A stretch of 9,598 nucleotides of DNA from Roseiflexaceae bacterium (GCA_947462525.1 CANHPK010000035.1:1-9598); one strand, 5' to 3'; counted from the first letter of the stretch, positions 1 to 6,584 are shown. Notes: generated by a model from the letters alone, not told the origin. Numbers and translations are program-made.

Positions 1-851
1 AACAAATCATCCACGTCGCCGATGCCCAACAAATGCCGCGGCTTGTTGTCTGGCATATGCGGGACCGTCATGTCGACCACGTCGTAGATCTGTGATTTGT
101 TTGCGCCGAGCGAACCACCGATACACAACCCATCGAAATCCATACCACCAATGTGCTCAGCACTCGCTTTGCGCAAATCCGGGAACACCCCGCCATGCAC
201 AATGCCAAACAACGACTGATCACGGTTCGGCATCGGGATGTCGTGCATGCCTGCCAGGGTTTCTTGGTGGTAGGTCAAGCAGCGCTCCTCCCAACGATGC
301 GTACGCGTGAGTGATTGCCGTGTGTAGTCGTAGCCTGCCCGGAAGGGCGGCAGCTCGTCAAAGCAGAGGATGATGTCGGCGCCGATACCCTTTTGGATTT
401 CGATGCTCCGTTCAGGGGTGAACACATGCTTTGATCCATCGATGGTGGATTTGAAGATCACCGCATCATCGGTCACCTTAACCATGCCGGGTTTGGGCGT
501 ATACGCGCCGCGACCTTTGACCTCGTCGGCAATCCCGCCGTACTTCAGACTAAAGACTTGGAAGCCGCCACTGTCCGTCAGGATTGGTCCATGCCACTGC
601 ATAAACTGATGCAGGCCACCATGACGTGCAATCAACTCATGACCGGGTTGCAGGTACAGATGGTACGTATTGCCCAAGATAATATGTGCCCCATGCGCTT
701 TGACCTCGTCTGGGGTCAGTGCCTTCACCGTCCCTTTTGTGCCGACAGGCATAAAGACGGGGGTTTCGATGGGACCGTGGGCTGTCTCGATGACCCCTGC
801 GCGCGCGCGTGAGGCGGCATCACGGGCATGAATAGTAAAACTGAGCGGCAT
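1..851 (-). CDS. tgt: Queuine/preQ1 tRNA-guanine transglycosylase (Tgt), C-terminus beyond the window
   Basis: Tgt exchanges the guanine at position 34 of tRNAs with GUN anticodons for the 7-deazaguanine base preQ1, a cytosolic step of queuosine synthesis. The frame reads leftward from the ATG at 849-851; 283 residues are visible of a family usually near 370-390. Seen: ETPVFMPVGTKGTVK near residues 29-43, ILGNTYHL (58-65), TDSGGFQVFSL (92-102) with the active-site Asp93, FDE (164-166), and KPRHLLGIG (270-278). The part carrying the second catalytic Asp and the zinc site lies outside. Oddities: the stretch 103-125 is longer than in the E. coli type, His219 stands where GIVQGG/GIIQGS normally has Gln, and GGSLG (245-249) replaces GGLAVGE. 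The start has GGAGG (complement of 856-860) 4 nt upstream and a good promoter beyond. The family call is very secure; substrate equivalence to E. coli Tgt is inferred. Confidence 0.96.
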   Translation of the reverse strand, partial: MPLSFTIHARDAASRARAGVIETAHGPIETPVFMPVGTKGTVKALTPDEVKAHGAHIILGNTYHLYLQPGHELIARHGGLHQFMQWHGPILTDSGGFQVFSLKYGGIADEVKGRGAYTPKPGMVKVTDDAVIFKSTIDGSKHVFTPERSIEIQKGIGADIILCFDELPPFRAGYDYTRQSLTRTHRWEERCLTYHQETLAGMHDIPMPNRDQSLFGIVHGGVFPDLRKASAEHIGGMDFDGLCIGGSLGANKSQIYDVVDMTVPHMPDNKPRHLLGIGDVDDL

Positions 852-873
852 GTGGCCTCCGTGTGATTGCGTT

Positions 874-901
874 ATTATCGCCAAATCAGAGATTTTGTCA
901 A
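874..901 (-). promoter_or_regulatory. Sigma-70-type promoter of tgt
   Basis: On the minus strand a perfect TTGACA (complement of 896-901) is followed after 16 nt by GATAAT (complement of 874-879). Transcription would start near 867, giving a leader of about 15 nt that contains the GGAGG of tgt. The boxes and spacing are read directly; activity is inferred. Confidence 0.7.
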
Positions 902-931
902 ATGTACACGAACCCCCAAAGGATTCCCCTT

Positions 932-961
932 CTGTCATATTGACAGCCAAGGCGCTATAAT
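932..961 (+). promoter_or_regulatory. Promoter of moaB-yidD with a palindrome over the -35
   Basis: A perfect TATAAT lies at 956-961. The best-spaced -35 is CTGTCA at 932-937 (18-bp spacer, 4 of 6 consensus bases). That hexamer is the left arm of a perfect 6-bp inverted repeat, CTGTCA-TAT-TGACAG (932-946), which could be an operator. Transcription would start near 968, about 33 nt before the moaB ATG. The boxes are seen; regulator binding is inferred. Confidence 0.5.
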
Positions 962-1000
962 GCAAACACTATCCATGGGACACTGTCTGAGGAGCTTCGT

Positions 1001-1534
1001 ATGAGCCATATCGATCATCGCACCCATGCTGAGCGCCAAATAGATGCAATAAAGTGCGCTGTCCTGACCATCAGCGATACGCGCACGATCGCCGATGATC
1101 GCGGCGGTCAATCTGCCGTGCAGGCGCTCCAAGACGCAGGTCATCAGGTCCACGGCTACACCATTGTCCGCGACGAACCGACCGATGTCATTGCGACCAT
1201 AGAAGGCTGGATCCTCGCAGATGTCCGCGTGATCATTACCACTGGCGGCACGGGTATTTCGCGGCGCGATACGACCATCGACGCCATCGAACCACAGTTG
1301 ACGCGCATATTGCCGGGCTTCGGCGAGATTTTTCGCATGCTCTCGTATGAACAAGTAGGTGCCGCTGCGATGTTATCGCGCGCGCTTGCCGGCACCTGGG
1401 GGACCACACTGGTGTTCTGCTTGCCGGGATCGCCCAATGCCGTTGATTTGGCACTGACCAAGCTCATCGTGCCCGAGCTTCGTCATCTGGTGTGGGAGAC
1501 CCTGCGGCACGGTTCTGCCCCACAGAAAGGCTAA
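1001..1534 (+). CDS. moaB: MoaB/Mog-type molybdopterin adenylyltransferase domain protein
   Basis: This family adenylates molybdopterin with ATP before molybdenum insertion in molybdenum cofactor synthesis; some MoaB copies are inactive. The 177 residues form one MoCF-biosynthesis domain: CAVLTISDTR at 19-28, the nucleotide-binding TGGTGISRRDTT at 81-92 with Asp90, LPGFGEIFRMLSY (104-116) with Glu109, SRALAG (126-131) and CLPGSP (140-145). The length is typical of free-standing MoaB/Mog. GAGGAG at 989-994 sits 6 nt before the ATG and fixes the start. yidD follows after 3 nt, so the two are probably cotranscribed from the promoter at 932-961. No other molybdenum-cofactor gene is visible in the window. 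Distinguishing Mog (active) from MoaB (often inactive) is not possible by eye, so the symbol is provisional. Confidence 0.9.
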   Translation: MSHIDHRTHAERQIDAIKCAVLTISDTRTIADDRGGQSAVQALQDAGHQVHGYTIVRDEPTDVIATIEGWILADVRVIITTGGTGISRRDTTIDAIEPQLTRILPGFGEIFRMLSYEQVGAAAMLSRALAGTWGTTLVFCLPGSPNAVDLALTKLIVPELRHLVWETLRHGSAPQKG

Positions 1535-1537
1535 CCT

Positions 1538-1747
1538 ATGCGCTCGCTCGCTCTTGCCATGGTGCGCTTCTACCAAAAAAACATATCTCCCCTCAAGCCA
1601 CCGAGTTGTATATACAGCCCGACCTGCTCTGAATACACCTACCAAGCAATCGCACGCTATGGTGTCGTCCGTGGTGTTGCCATGGGGACCGAACGACTGT
1701 TGCGCTGTCATCCGTTTTCGCATGGTGGTGCTGACCCGCTCCCCTAA
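1538..1747 (+). CDS. yidD: Membrane protein insertion efficiency factor YidD
   Basis: YidD is a small membrane-associated protein thought to help the YidC insertase place proteins in the inner membrane. The 69-residue product has the full family pattern: an amphipathic start (residues 1-20, with RFYQKNISPLKPP), the signature CIYSPTCSEY at 24-33, and the end RCHPFSHGGADPLP at 56-69. The length matches the family, which usually has about 70-85 residues. The ATG begins 3 nt after the moaB stop, and AAAGG (1526-1530) lies 7 nt upstream inside the moaB end, suggesting translational coupling. yidD normally sits in the rpmH-rnpA-yidC cluster; here it is separate and paired with a cofactor gene, so neighbours give no functional hint. 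Identification is confident. Confidence 0.95.
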   Translation: MRSLALAMVRFYQKNISPLKPPSCIYSPTCSEYTYQAIARYGVVRGVAMGTERLLRCHPFSHGGADPLP

Positions 1748-2039
1748 CCGCTGACTCATCCAATCGGTGGTATACTTGCTTTATTCAACGATTTGTATTG
1801 TTGAATGATTTATTTCGCACACATTGTGCCAAAACGCTCGTGGATGGTGTGGCCGATACGGTACATAGGTGTACTGTCCACCACCCTCACATACGTGCTC
1901 GCGCCTGTGGTTTTTGCTGCCGTAGACTGTTGCACACATCGTGTCGCCCATGCAGACTACGCCCCCGGGAACGCGCTTGTCCGTCTACATCCAGTTCTTT
2001 TTGGGCGTCTGTGTGCTCTACTGAGGAGCTCACACCACT
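1748..2039 (+). other. Leader of the NYN operon with inverted repeat and possible 24-codon ORF
   Basis: No secure gene is visible in this 292-bp stretch. It holds an extended -10 promoter (1768-1776), a perfect 7-bp inverted repeat ATTCAAC/GTTGAAT (1783-1789 and 1800-1806, 10-nt loop) at the expected transcript start, and a 24-codon ORF (ATG 1950 to TGA 2022-2024) with a hydrophobic second half. That ORF has good third-position codon choice but no ribosome binding site. The GAGGAG of the next gene (2023-2028) overlaps its stop. Confidence 0.5.
1768..1776 (+). promoter_or_regulatory. Extended -10 promoter of the NYN-trpF operon
   Basis: TGG-TATACT at 1768-1776 fits an extended -10 element (TGn plus a 5-of-6 hexamer). 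No convincing -35 lies 16-18 bp upstream, which extended -10 promoters can tolerate. Transcription would start near 1783, at the first base of an inverted repeat, leaving a leader of about 255 nt. Confidence 0.45.
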
Positions 2040-4004
2040 ATGGCAGAGCAATCACGCCGTGACGTCGCGGTCTTTATCGACTTCGAAAACATCTATGTCT
2101 CCGTCCGCGACAAGCTCGACGCAAACCCAAATTTCGAAATCATCATGGACCACTGCAACGAGCTGGGTCGTGTCATTTTGTCACGTGCCTACGCCGACTG
2201 GTATCGGTATCCGCGTATCACCTCGGCCCTCTACGCCAATAACATCGAACCCATGTATGTGCCCACCTACTACTACGACAAGGGTGCAGGCCGGACCGGT
2301 GGTCCCATCAAAAACTCCGTCGACATGAACCTCTGTATCGACGCCATGCGTACCTTGTTCACCATGCCTGGGCTGTCGACCTTTGTGCTGATCACGGGCG
2401 ATCGCGATTTTATCCCGCTCGTCAACAGCATTCGGCAACAGGGCAAAGATGTCATCATCATCGGTGTTGGTGGCGCTGCATCGTCGCATCTGGCACAGAG
2501 TGCAGATGAGTTCATTTTCTACGAACAGCTCGTCGGCAAAGCCGAAGCCACCGCCCCCAAAGTCGACACCCGTCGGCCCCTCGACTCCGATGATTTTGAA
2601 CGACCTGCACTCGAACGCGAGCGCATCAGTGTGGCCCGTACCAAGCCCGAACGCAAAGAATCCACTGCGTTGAGCGAAGACGAGGCATTTGAGTTACTCG
2701 TCAAAGTTGTGCTCGAAGCACGCTCACGCCGGATGGTCACGGGTATCGGCTCGCTCAAAACGCTCATGCGCGAGCTTTCGAACGGGAAGTTCCGCGAGTC
2801 AGCAATCCGTGACGGCAACGGTCGTGCCATCGACAAATTCAAAGACTTCATCACCGAGGCTGCCCGTCGCGGCAAGATTATCATTTCGACCGAAGGGGTC
2901 GTCAACGAAGTCTTTTTGCCCGGCGAAGATCCCAAGGCACTCTCGCAGTTCTCCAATGGCGACACGAGCACTGACCGTCGCGACGACGACACGAGCACAA
3001 CCGCTGCGCTCGCACCTGAACGAATCAGCGCTTCCTCCAGTCAAGCCCAAAGCACCGCAGACAAGTCACGCCGCCGCCGCCGCCGTGGCGATCGCACACC
3101 GGATCGCGTCTCTGCCACCAAGAGTGATGTCAGCACCAAAGCAGACTCGACTCCCGTCGATGCCGAATTGTCGATTCCGACGTCGCAACCCGTTGCGCCG
3201 GTACGCGCCGAATCACCCGCAACGCGTGATGCAACAGACGACGATACCGGCGAATCGACGCTGATTGCGACCCCATTCAGCGAAGAAGAACGACGCAGCG
3301 TGCGCGACATCGTCGCCGCGAGCGAGCGCCCGATGTCGTTCCAACAAATCTATGACACCCTGCGTGGTTCACGCAACCGTGGCGGCGACGGCACCATCCC
3401 GCGCACCAACGAAGACCTGCGCTCGCTCGTCAAGCTCTCCATCAACGCAGGCGAATTGCAACGCATCGGTCGTGGCAACCGCGTCAGCTACCGCATTGCC
3501 GGCATCGCGAGTAGCACACCGCAGACCGGAGAAGACCAGGCCCCAGTGGTCGTGACCGACAACCCCGCGGCACGCACTGCTGCCGCTCCGCAGATGATTC
3601 CGACGCCACAGGAACAAGGCGATGACGAACTCGCCCTGCCAACTGCCACTCCTACCCAAAATGGTCGTCGGCGTGGCAAGCCAGTAGCCCCTGCGACGGC
3701 AGCGGTGGAACTTGCTCCGCCCGTCGAACAGAAGCGCCGCGGGCCGAAACCCAAATCCGCACCTGTTGCCGCTCAGCCGACCAGCACTGTAGCACCGACT
3801 GCGCCCGCACGGCCAGTTGACCTCAAGAATGCCAACGACGGCAAAAAACAGCGTGATGCGGCGACACCACGCAACTCCAAAAAACCGACCGGTCGGAGCG
3901 CCCCGCGCACTGCACCAACCAACCCGGTGACGCCGCCTGCAGTCGCTCCGAGCCCTACCCAAGCAGCCAAGCCGCGCCGACGTAAGCAGACTCCGGAGGC
4001 ATAA
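2040..4004 (+). CDS. NYN (PIN-like) nuclease domain protein with OST-HTH/LOTUS-like domain and basic disordered tail
   Basis: This is a predicted RNA-processing or RNA-binding protein of the NYN/LabA (DUF88) family. The NYN domain (about residues 8-165) shows VFIDFENIY with Asp14 and Asn17, KNSVDMNLCIDAM with Asp95 and Asp101, ITGDRDFIPLV with Asp121 and Asp123, and DEFIFYEQLV; these acidic residues would bind the catalytic metal. Residues 211-296 resemble an OST-HTH/LOTUS RNA-binding winged helix. A linker carries six consecutive arginines (344-349). A second winged-helix-like segment (about 413-487) ends in GRGNRVSYRIA. The last 165 residues are Ala/Pro/Thr-rich with AT-hook-like basic patches (RRRGKP, KRRGPKPK, PRRRK). 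GAGGAG (2023-2028) lies 11 nt before the ATG, a rather long gap. trpF starts 1 nt after the stop. The nuclease family is confident; substrate and cellular role are unknown. Confidence 0.9.
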   Translation: MAEQSRRDVAVFIDFENIYVSVRDKLDANPNFEIIMDHCNELGRVILSRAYADWYRYPRITSALYANNIEPMYVPTYYYDKGAGRTGGPIKNSVDMNLCIDAMRTLFTMPGLSTFVLITGDRDFIPLVNSIRQQGKDVIIIGVGGAASSHLAQSADEFIFYEQLVGKAEATAPKVDTRRPLDSDDFERPALERERISVARTKPERKESTALSEDEAFELLVKVVLEARSRRMVTGIGSLKTLMRELSNGKFRESAIRDGNGRAIDKFKDFITEAARRGKIIISTEGVVNEVFLPGEDPKALSQFSNGDTSTDRRDDDTSTTAALAPERISASSSQAQSTADKSRRRRRRGDRTPDRVSATKSDVSTKADSTPVDAELSIPTSQPVAPVRAESPATRDATDDDTGESTLIATPFSEEERRSVRDIVAASERPMSFQQIYDTLRGSRNRGGDGTIPRTNEDLRSLVKLSINAGELQRIGRGNRVSYRIAGIASSTPQTGEDQAPVVVTDNPAARTAAAPQMIPTPQEQGDDELALPTATPTQNGRRRGKPVAPATAAVELAPPVEQKRRGPKPKSAPVAAQPTSTVAPTAPARPVDLKNANDGKKQRDAATPRNSKKPTGRSAPRTAPTNPVTPPAVAPSPTQAAKPRRRKQTPEA

Positions 4005-4005
4005 C

Positions 4006-4629
4006 ATGCGCGTCAAAATCTGCGGCATTATCTCGCCCGAGCATATCTTGGTCAGTGCTGCCGCCGGAGCAGATTACATCGGTTTGGTCTGTGCGCCGAG
4101 CCGGCGTCAGGTGGACACCGCGCAAGCGCAACGGTTGGTCGCTACCCTCCGTGACGCAGGCTATTTGACACCTATCGTTGGGCTGTTTGTCAATGAGTCG
4201 CCAGACGTAGTGGCGCGCACCGTCGTCGATGTCGGTATCGACATTATTCAACTCCACGGGACCGAACCGTTCGAACAGCTCGATGCCCTCCCCGTCATGC
4301 CCATCTGGCGTGCAGTGCGCCTCCAGGGCGCCGCCGCCGAGGAGCCATGGTTGGCACGCTCGCTCCCACACGTGACGTTGTTGGTCGATGCGTTCGTCCC
4401 TGATGCCTATGGCGGCACGGGGGTACGCGCCGATTGGGAGGCAGCCGCACAATTGGCAACCCAACGAGACATTGTGCTTGCTGGCGGGTTGCACCCAGCC
4501 AATGTGCGCGAGGCCATTCGGACGGTCAAGCCATGGTGTGTCGATGTCAGCAGCGGTGTCGAACGGGCAGGCTACAAAGACAACGGCCTCATTGCAGCCT
4601 TCATCGATATTGCCAAGCAGGAGCGGTAG
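4006..4629 (+). CDS. trpF: Phosphoribosylanthranilate isomerase
   Basis: TrpF converts N-(5'-phosphoribosyl)anthranilate to CdRP, the third step of tryptophan synthesis, by an Amadori rearrangement. The 207-residue (beta/alpha)8 protein shows VKICGI (3-8) with the catalytic Cys6, IGLVCAPSRRQV (25-36), IIQLHG (80-85), VDAF (127-130) with the general acid Asp128, YGGTG (135-139), LAGGLHPANV (158-167) and the phosphate-binding CVDVSSGVE (178-186). All key residues are present and the length is normal, so it should be active. GGAGG (3995-3999), inside the end of the NYN gene, is 6 nt before the ATG; the two genes are 1 nt apart and likely coupled. No other trp gene is in the window, so trpF is detached from a trp operon here. 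Confidence 0.95.
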   Translation: MRVKICGIISPEHILVSAAAGADYIGLVCAPSRRQVDTAQAQRLVATLRDAGYLTPIVGLFVNESPDVVARTVVDVGIDIIQLHGTEPFEQLDALPVMPIWRAVRLQGAAAEEPWLARSLPHVTLLVDAFVPDAYGGTGVRADWEAAAQLATQRDIVLAGGLHPANVREAIRTVKPWCVDVSSGVERAGYKDNGLIAAFIDIAKQER

Positions 4630-4632
4630 CCC

Positions 4633-6090
4633 ATGATCCGCAGATGGTGGAGCTGGTTCGGTGCGTTGATGACCGCACTCTTGACACTTCGGTACCTGCT
4701 GTCGCGCGTGCGTCCGGTAGTGCTCAATCCGACCGAACATCACACCGACGAACTCAACGGCGCACTCACCACACTCGGCATTCGGCGCATTGTGGTGAGC
4801 GATTTGCACCTCGGCGCCGGTGATCGCCTCGATGACTTCAATGCAGATCGCGAATTCGCCGATTTTGTCACAACCTATGTCATCGGCGAACCAACCGAGT
4901 TAATTTTGGCCGGCGATACATTCGAGTTCTTGCAGGTCACGTTGCCTGATGTGCCGGATTTCGAGTGGACTCCACGTGCCGCCGAACGGCGTTTGGCGGC
5001 CATTCTCGATGCCCATCCCATTGTCTTAGATGCCCTCGTCCAGTTCATCCGCCACGACGGCATGTACCTGACGTTCCTGGTGGGTAATCATGATTTCGAA
5101 ATCCATTATCGGAGTGCAAAGCGTGCACTCGCGAGCCGCATGGGTGTGCTCGTCGAAGACCCACGGTTGCGGTTTGGGATCCGGTATGTCGGTGAAGGTA
5201 TCTTCATCGAACACGGCAATCAGTTCGAACAGTGGAACAGCTTCGTGCGCTTTGACGGGATAAGCCAACCGTTCGAACTCGTGCGTGGTACACTCGCCGT
5301 CAAAAACGTCATCAACCCGCTCGAGCGCGAACCGCTGCCCATTGCCCCGTACATCGACAACGTCAAGCCGAGTTCGGCATTTCTCTGGCATCTGCTGGGA
5401 TTGGCGCGACTCCGAGATATCCAGGTGGTGCGGTTTGTGCTCCGAGGTGTTATTTTGACCGTACGGAGCATGCTGGTCCCCCTTGCCTACCGCAAAAGCG
5501 AGTCCCTGGCGGATTCGGTCACACCCGTACGACACCTGCAAAATCAACGGCGACTCAAACGGGCCCTCGACACAACCCGCCGCGTCGTCGAGCGCCGTTC
5601 GGACCGCCCACAGTCGTCGGTACCGCCATACCTTGTCAATCACATCGAACGTGAGTCGCGCCGCCAGCTCCACCGCGAAATGCGCGAATTCAACGTGTCG
5701 GTGCTGCGTGAGGTAGTCCACATCGCACATCAACCACGGCATGCGTCGACACGCTTGTTTATCTGCGGTCATACCCACATGGCGCAACACGTCCCGTTCA
5801 ATGAACGTCAGACCTACGTCAACGTCGGGACGTGGACCGACGTCGTCGTCGATATCACCACCGGCAAGCGACAGTTGCAGCGGTGCCCGTTCCTCCTTAT
5901 ACGGGTCGATGGCGCAGGCGATGTCGCACACGAGTTTTTGGTGTGGCGTGGCCGTGACACCGCCCCGACACCATGGGCCCCCGAAGGAATGGGTCGGTCG
6001 CGTATGTTGCGGACATCGCACTCCCCTGCACGTTTTGGATCAGATGCGGTTACAATACCCACATGGAAAAAAGAAGGAGAGCAACAATGA
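4633..6090 (+). CDS. Membrane-anchored calcineurin-like metallophosphoesterase, LpxH-like
   Basis: The two-metal phosphoesterase motifs are complete: SDLHLG (56-61, Asp57 and His59), LAGDTFEFL (92-100, Asp95), VGNHDFE (150-156, Asn152, His153), IEHGNQFEQWNSF (192-204, His194) and ICGHTHMAQ (377-385). The GDTFEFL and EHGNQFE pattern recalls the LpxH/UDP-diacylglucosamine pyrophosphatase branch, but at 485 residues the protein is about twice as long. A hydrophobic N-terminus (about 4-25, after MIRRWW) looks like a signal anchor. Roughly 180 residues, helical and rich in Arg, separate His194 from the GHTH motif. Residues 440-485 form a low-conservation tail. AGGAG (4619-4623) lies 9 nt before the ATG; trpF ends 3 nt upstream, and the next gene overlaps by 4 nt (ATGA). 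The fold is certain; the substrate is unknown, and lipid A processing should not be assumed. Confidence 0.88.
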   Translation: MIRRWWSWFGALMTALLTLRYLLSRVRPVVLNPTEHHTDELNGALTTLGIRRIVVSDLHLGAGDRLDDFNADREFADFVTTYVIGEPTELILAGDTFEFLQVTLPDVPDFEWTPRAAERRLAAILDAHPIVLDALVQFIRHDGMYLTFLVGNHDFEIHYRSAKRALASRMGVLVEDPRLRFGIRYVGEGIFIEHGNQFEQWNSFVRFDGISQPFELVRGTLAVKNVINPLEREPLPIAPYIDNVKPSSAFLWHLLGLARLRDIQVVRFVLRGVILTVRSMLVPLAYRKSESLADSVTPVRHLQNQRRLKRALDTTRRVVERRSDRPQSSVPPYLVNHIERESRRQLHREMREFNVSVLREVVHIAHQPRHASTRLFICGHTHMAQHVPFNERQTYVNVGTWTDVVVDITTGKRQLQRCPFLLIRVDGAGDVAHEFLVWRGRDTAPTPWAPEGMGRSRMLRTSHSPARFGSDAVTIPTWKKEGEQQ

Positions 6091-6398
6091 AGACCTTTCG
6101 ATGGCTCGTCATAGTACTCGTTGCTATCGTTGGCTTTGTCGTTTATCGCGCGCTGCGCCAGGAGAACACCGTGACAGCACCACAATCCGGTTCCAAACGT
6201 TCTATCAGCCCCGATTTGTTGGCTATTCTGGCTGACCCGGGCGACAAAGGCCCCATCGAGCTCATCAGCGATGCCGATGGCAAAGAGTGGCTCGTCAATC
6301 GTCGCAATGGTTTTCGATACCCCGTCGAAGATGGTATTCCCATCATGCTCCTCGAAGAGGGCGAAAAGCACCGCGACCCTTCCATCATCACCGGCTAG
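6087..6398 (+). CDS. Membrane-anchored Trm112-like protein lacking zinc cysteines
   Basis: The 103-residue product has an N-terminal membrane helix (about 5-20, VIVLVAIVGFVVY), a short linker, and a Trm112/UPF0434-like domain (about 42-93) recognised from LLAILADPGDKGPIEL and YPVEDGIPIMLLEE. In family members with zinc, the first half reads as a CPxC-type knuckle and the second as CxxCG; here those positions are Asp50, Asp53, Asn71 and Asn74, so no zinc knuckle can form. Canonical Trm112 proteins are soluble and activate methyltransferases; a membrane-bound, metal-free version is unlikely to do exactly that. The ATG at 6087 is preferred over 6063 because AAGGAG lies just upstream and the start overlaps the phosphoesterase stop as ATGA. 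It is the last gene of the operon and is followed by a terminator. Function unknown. Confidence 0.85.
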   Translation: MKTFRWLVIVLVAIVGFVVYRALRQENTVTAPQSGSKRSISPDLLAILADPGDKGPIELISDADGKEWLVNRRNGFRYPVEDGIPIMLLEEGEKHRDPSIITG

Positions 6399-6417
6399 TA
6401 TCCCACGGTACGAGAAA

Positions 6418-6450
6418 AGCGCCCCGCTGCACACCGTGCAGCGGGGCGTT
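6418..6450. terminator. Strong hairpin terminator between convergent operons
   Basis: A perfect 13-bp GC-rich stem (6420-6432 with 6436-6448, loop ACC) extends to 15 bp with one G-U and one A-U pair. On the minus strand the hairpin is followed by TTTTCTC, a fair U-tract for the MFS gene; on the plus strand it ends in TTGTGT, weaker. It lies 20 nt after the Trm112-like stop and probably works in both directions. Confidence 0.8.
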
Positions 6451-6584
6451 GTGTCATACAGATGCGGTACCGGTGACGTCTGTGGTGGCCTTTGCAGTGT
6501 GGACGGCATGCGTACGCACCAGCAAAACCAACCCCGTGTTCGTCAAACCAGCCGACGAATCAGTGCACGCCTTTGGCGCGCACG
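6449..6584. other. Intergenic segment between terminator and MFS stop
   Basis: No start codon with a ribosome binding site, RNA gene or repeat is visible here. Uninterrupted frames exist on both strands: a minus-strand frame runs past the MFS stop to a TGA near 6453, and a plus-strand frame enters from the Trm112 side and ends inside the MFS gene. Neither has a supported start. It is most likely the MFS 3' untranslated region, possibly with a decayed reading frame. Confidence 0.4.

Noticed and set aside
940..961. Perfect TTGACA (940-945) plus perfect TATAAT (956-961) as one promoter
   Set aside because: The spacer is only 10 bp, far from the 16-18 bp needed; CTGTCA at 932-937 is better placed.
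1805..2062. 85-codon ORF upstream of and overlapping the NYN gene
   Set aside because: It has no ribosome binding site, overlaps the NYN start in another frame, its codon use is poor and its product is not recognisable.
3070..3085. Tandem CGC codons as a DNA microsatellite
   Set aside because: They encode the arginine tract of the NYN protein and are too short to count as an independent repeat.
3955..4809. Minus-strand ORF of 284 codons across trpF
   Set aside because: It is antisense to trpF, whose motifs are complete; it lacks a ribosome binding site and domain signature.
5026..6021. Minus-strand ORF of 331 codons across the phosphoesterase gene
   Set aside because: It mirrors a gene with all metal-binding motifs intact; its His/Asp-rich product is typical of an antisense reading.
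6051..6056. TACAAT as the -10 of an internal promoter for the Trm112-like gene
   Set aside because: No -35 at suitable distance and no extended -10; operon transcription explains expression.
5973..6086. Longer start for the Trm112-like gene
   Set aside because: The extension lies within the phosphoesterase end and lacks a ribosome binding site; the ATG at 6087 has AAGGAG upstream and places the membrane helix at the N-terminus.
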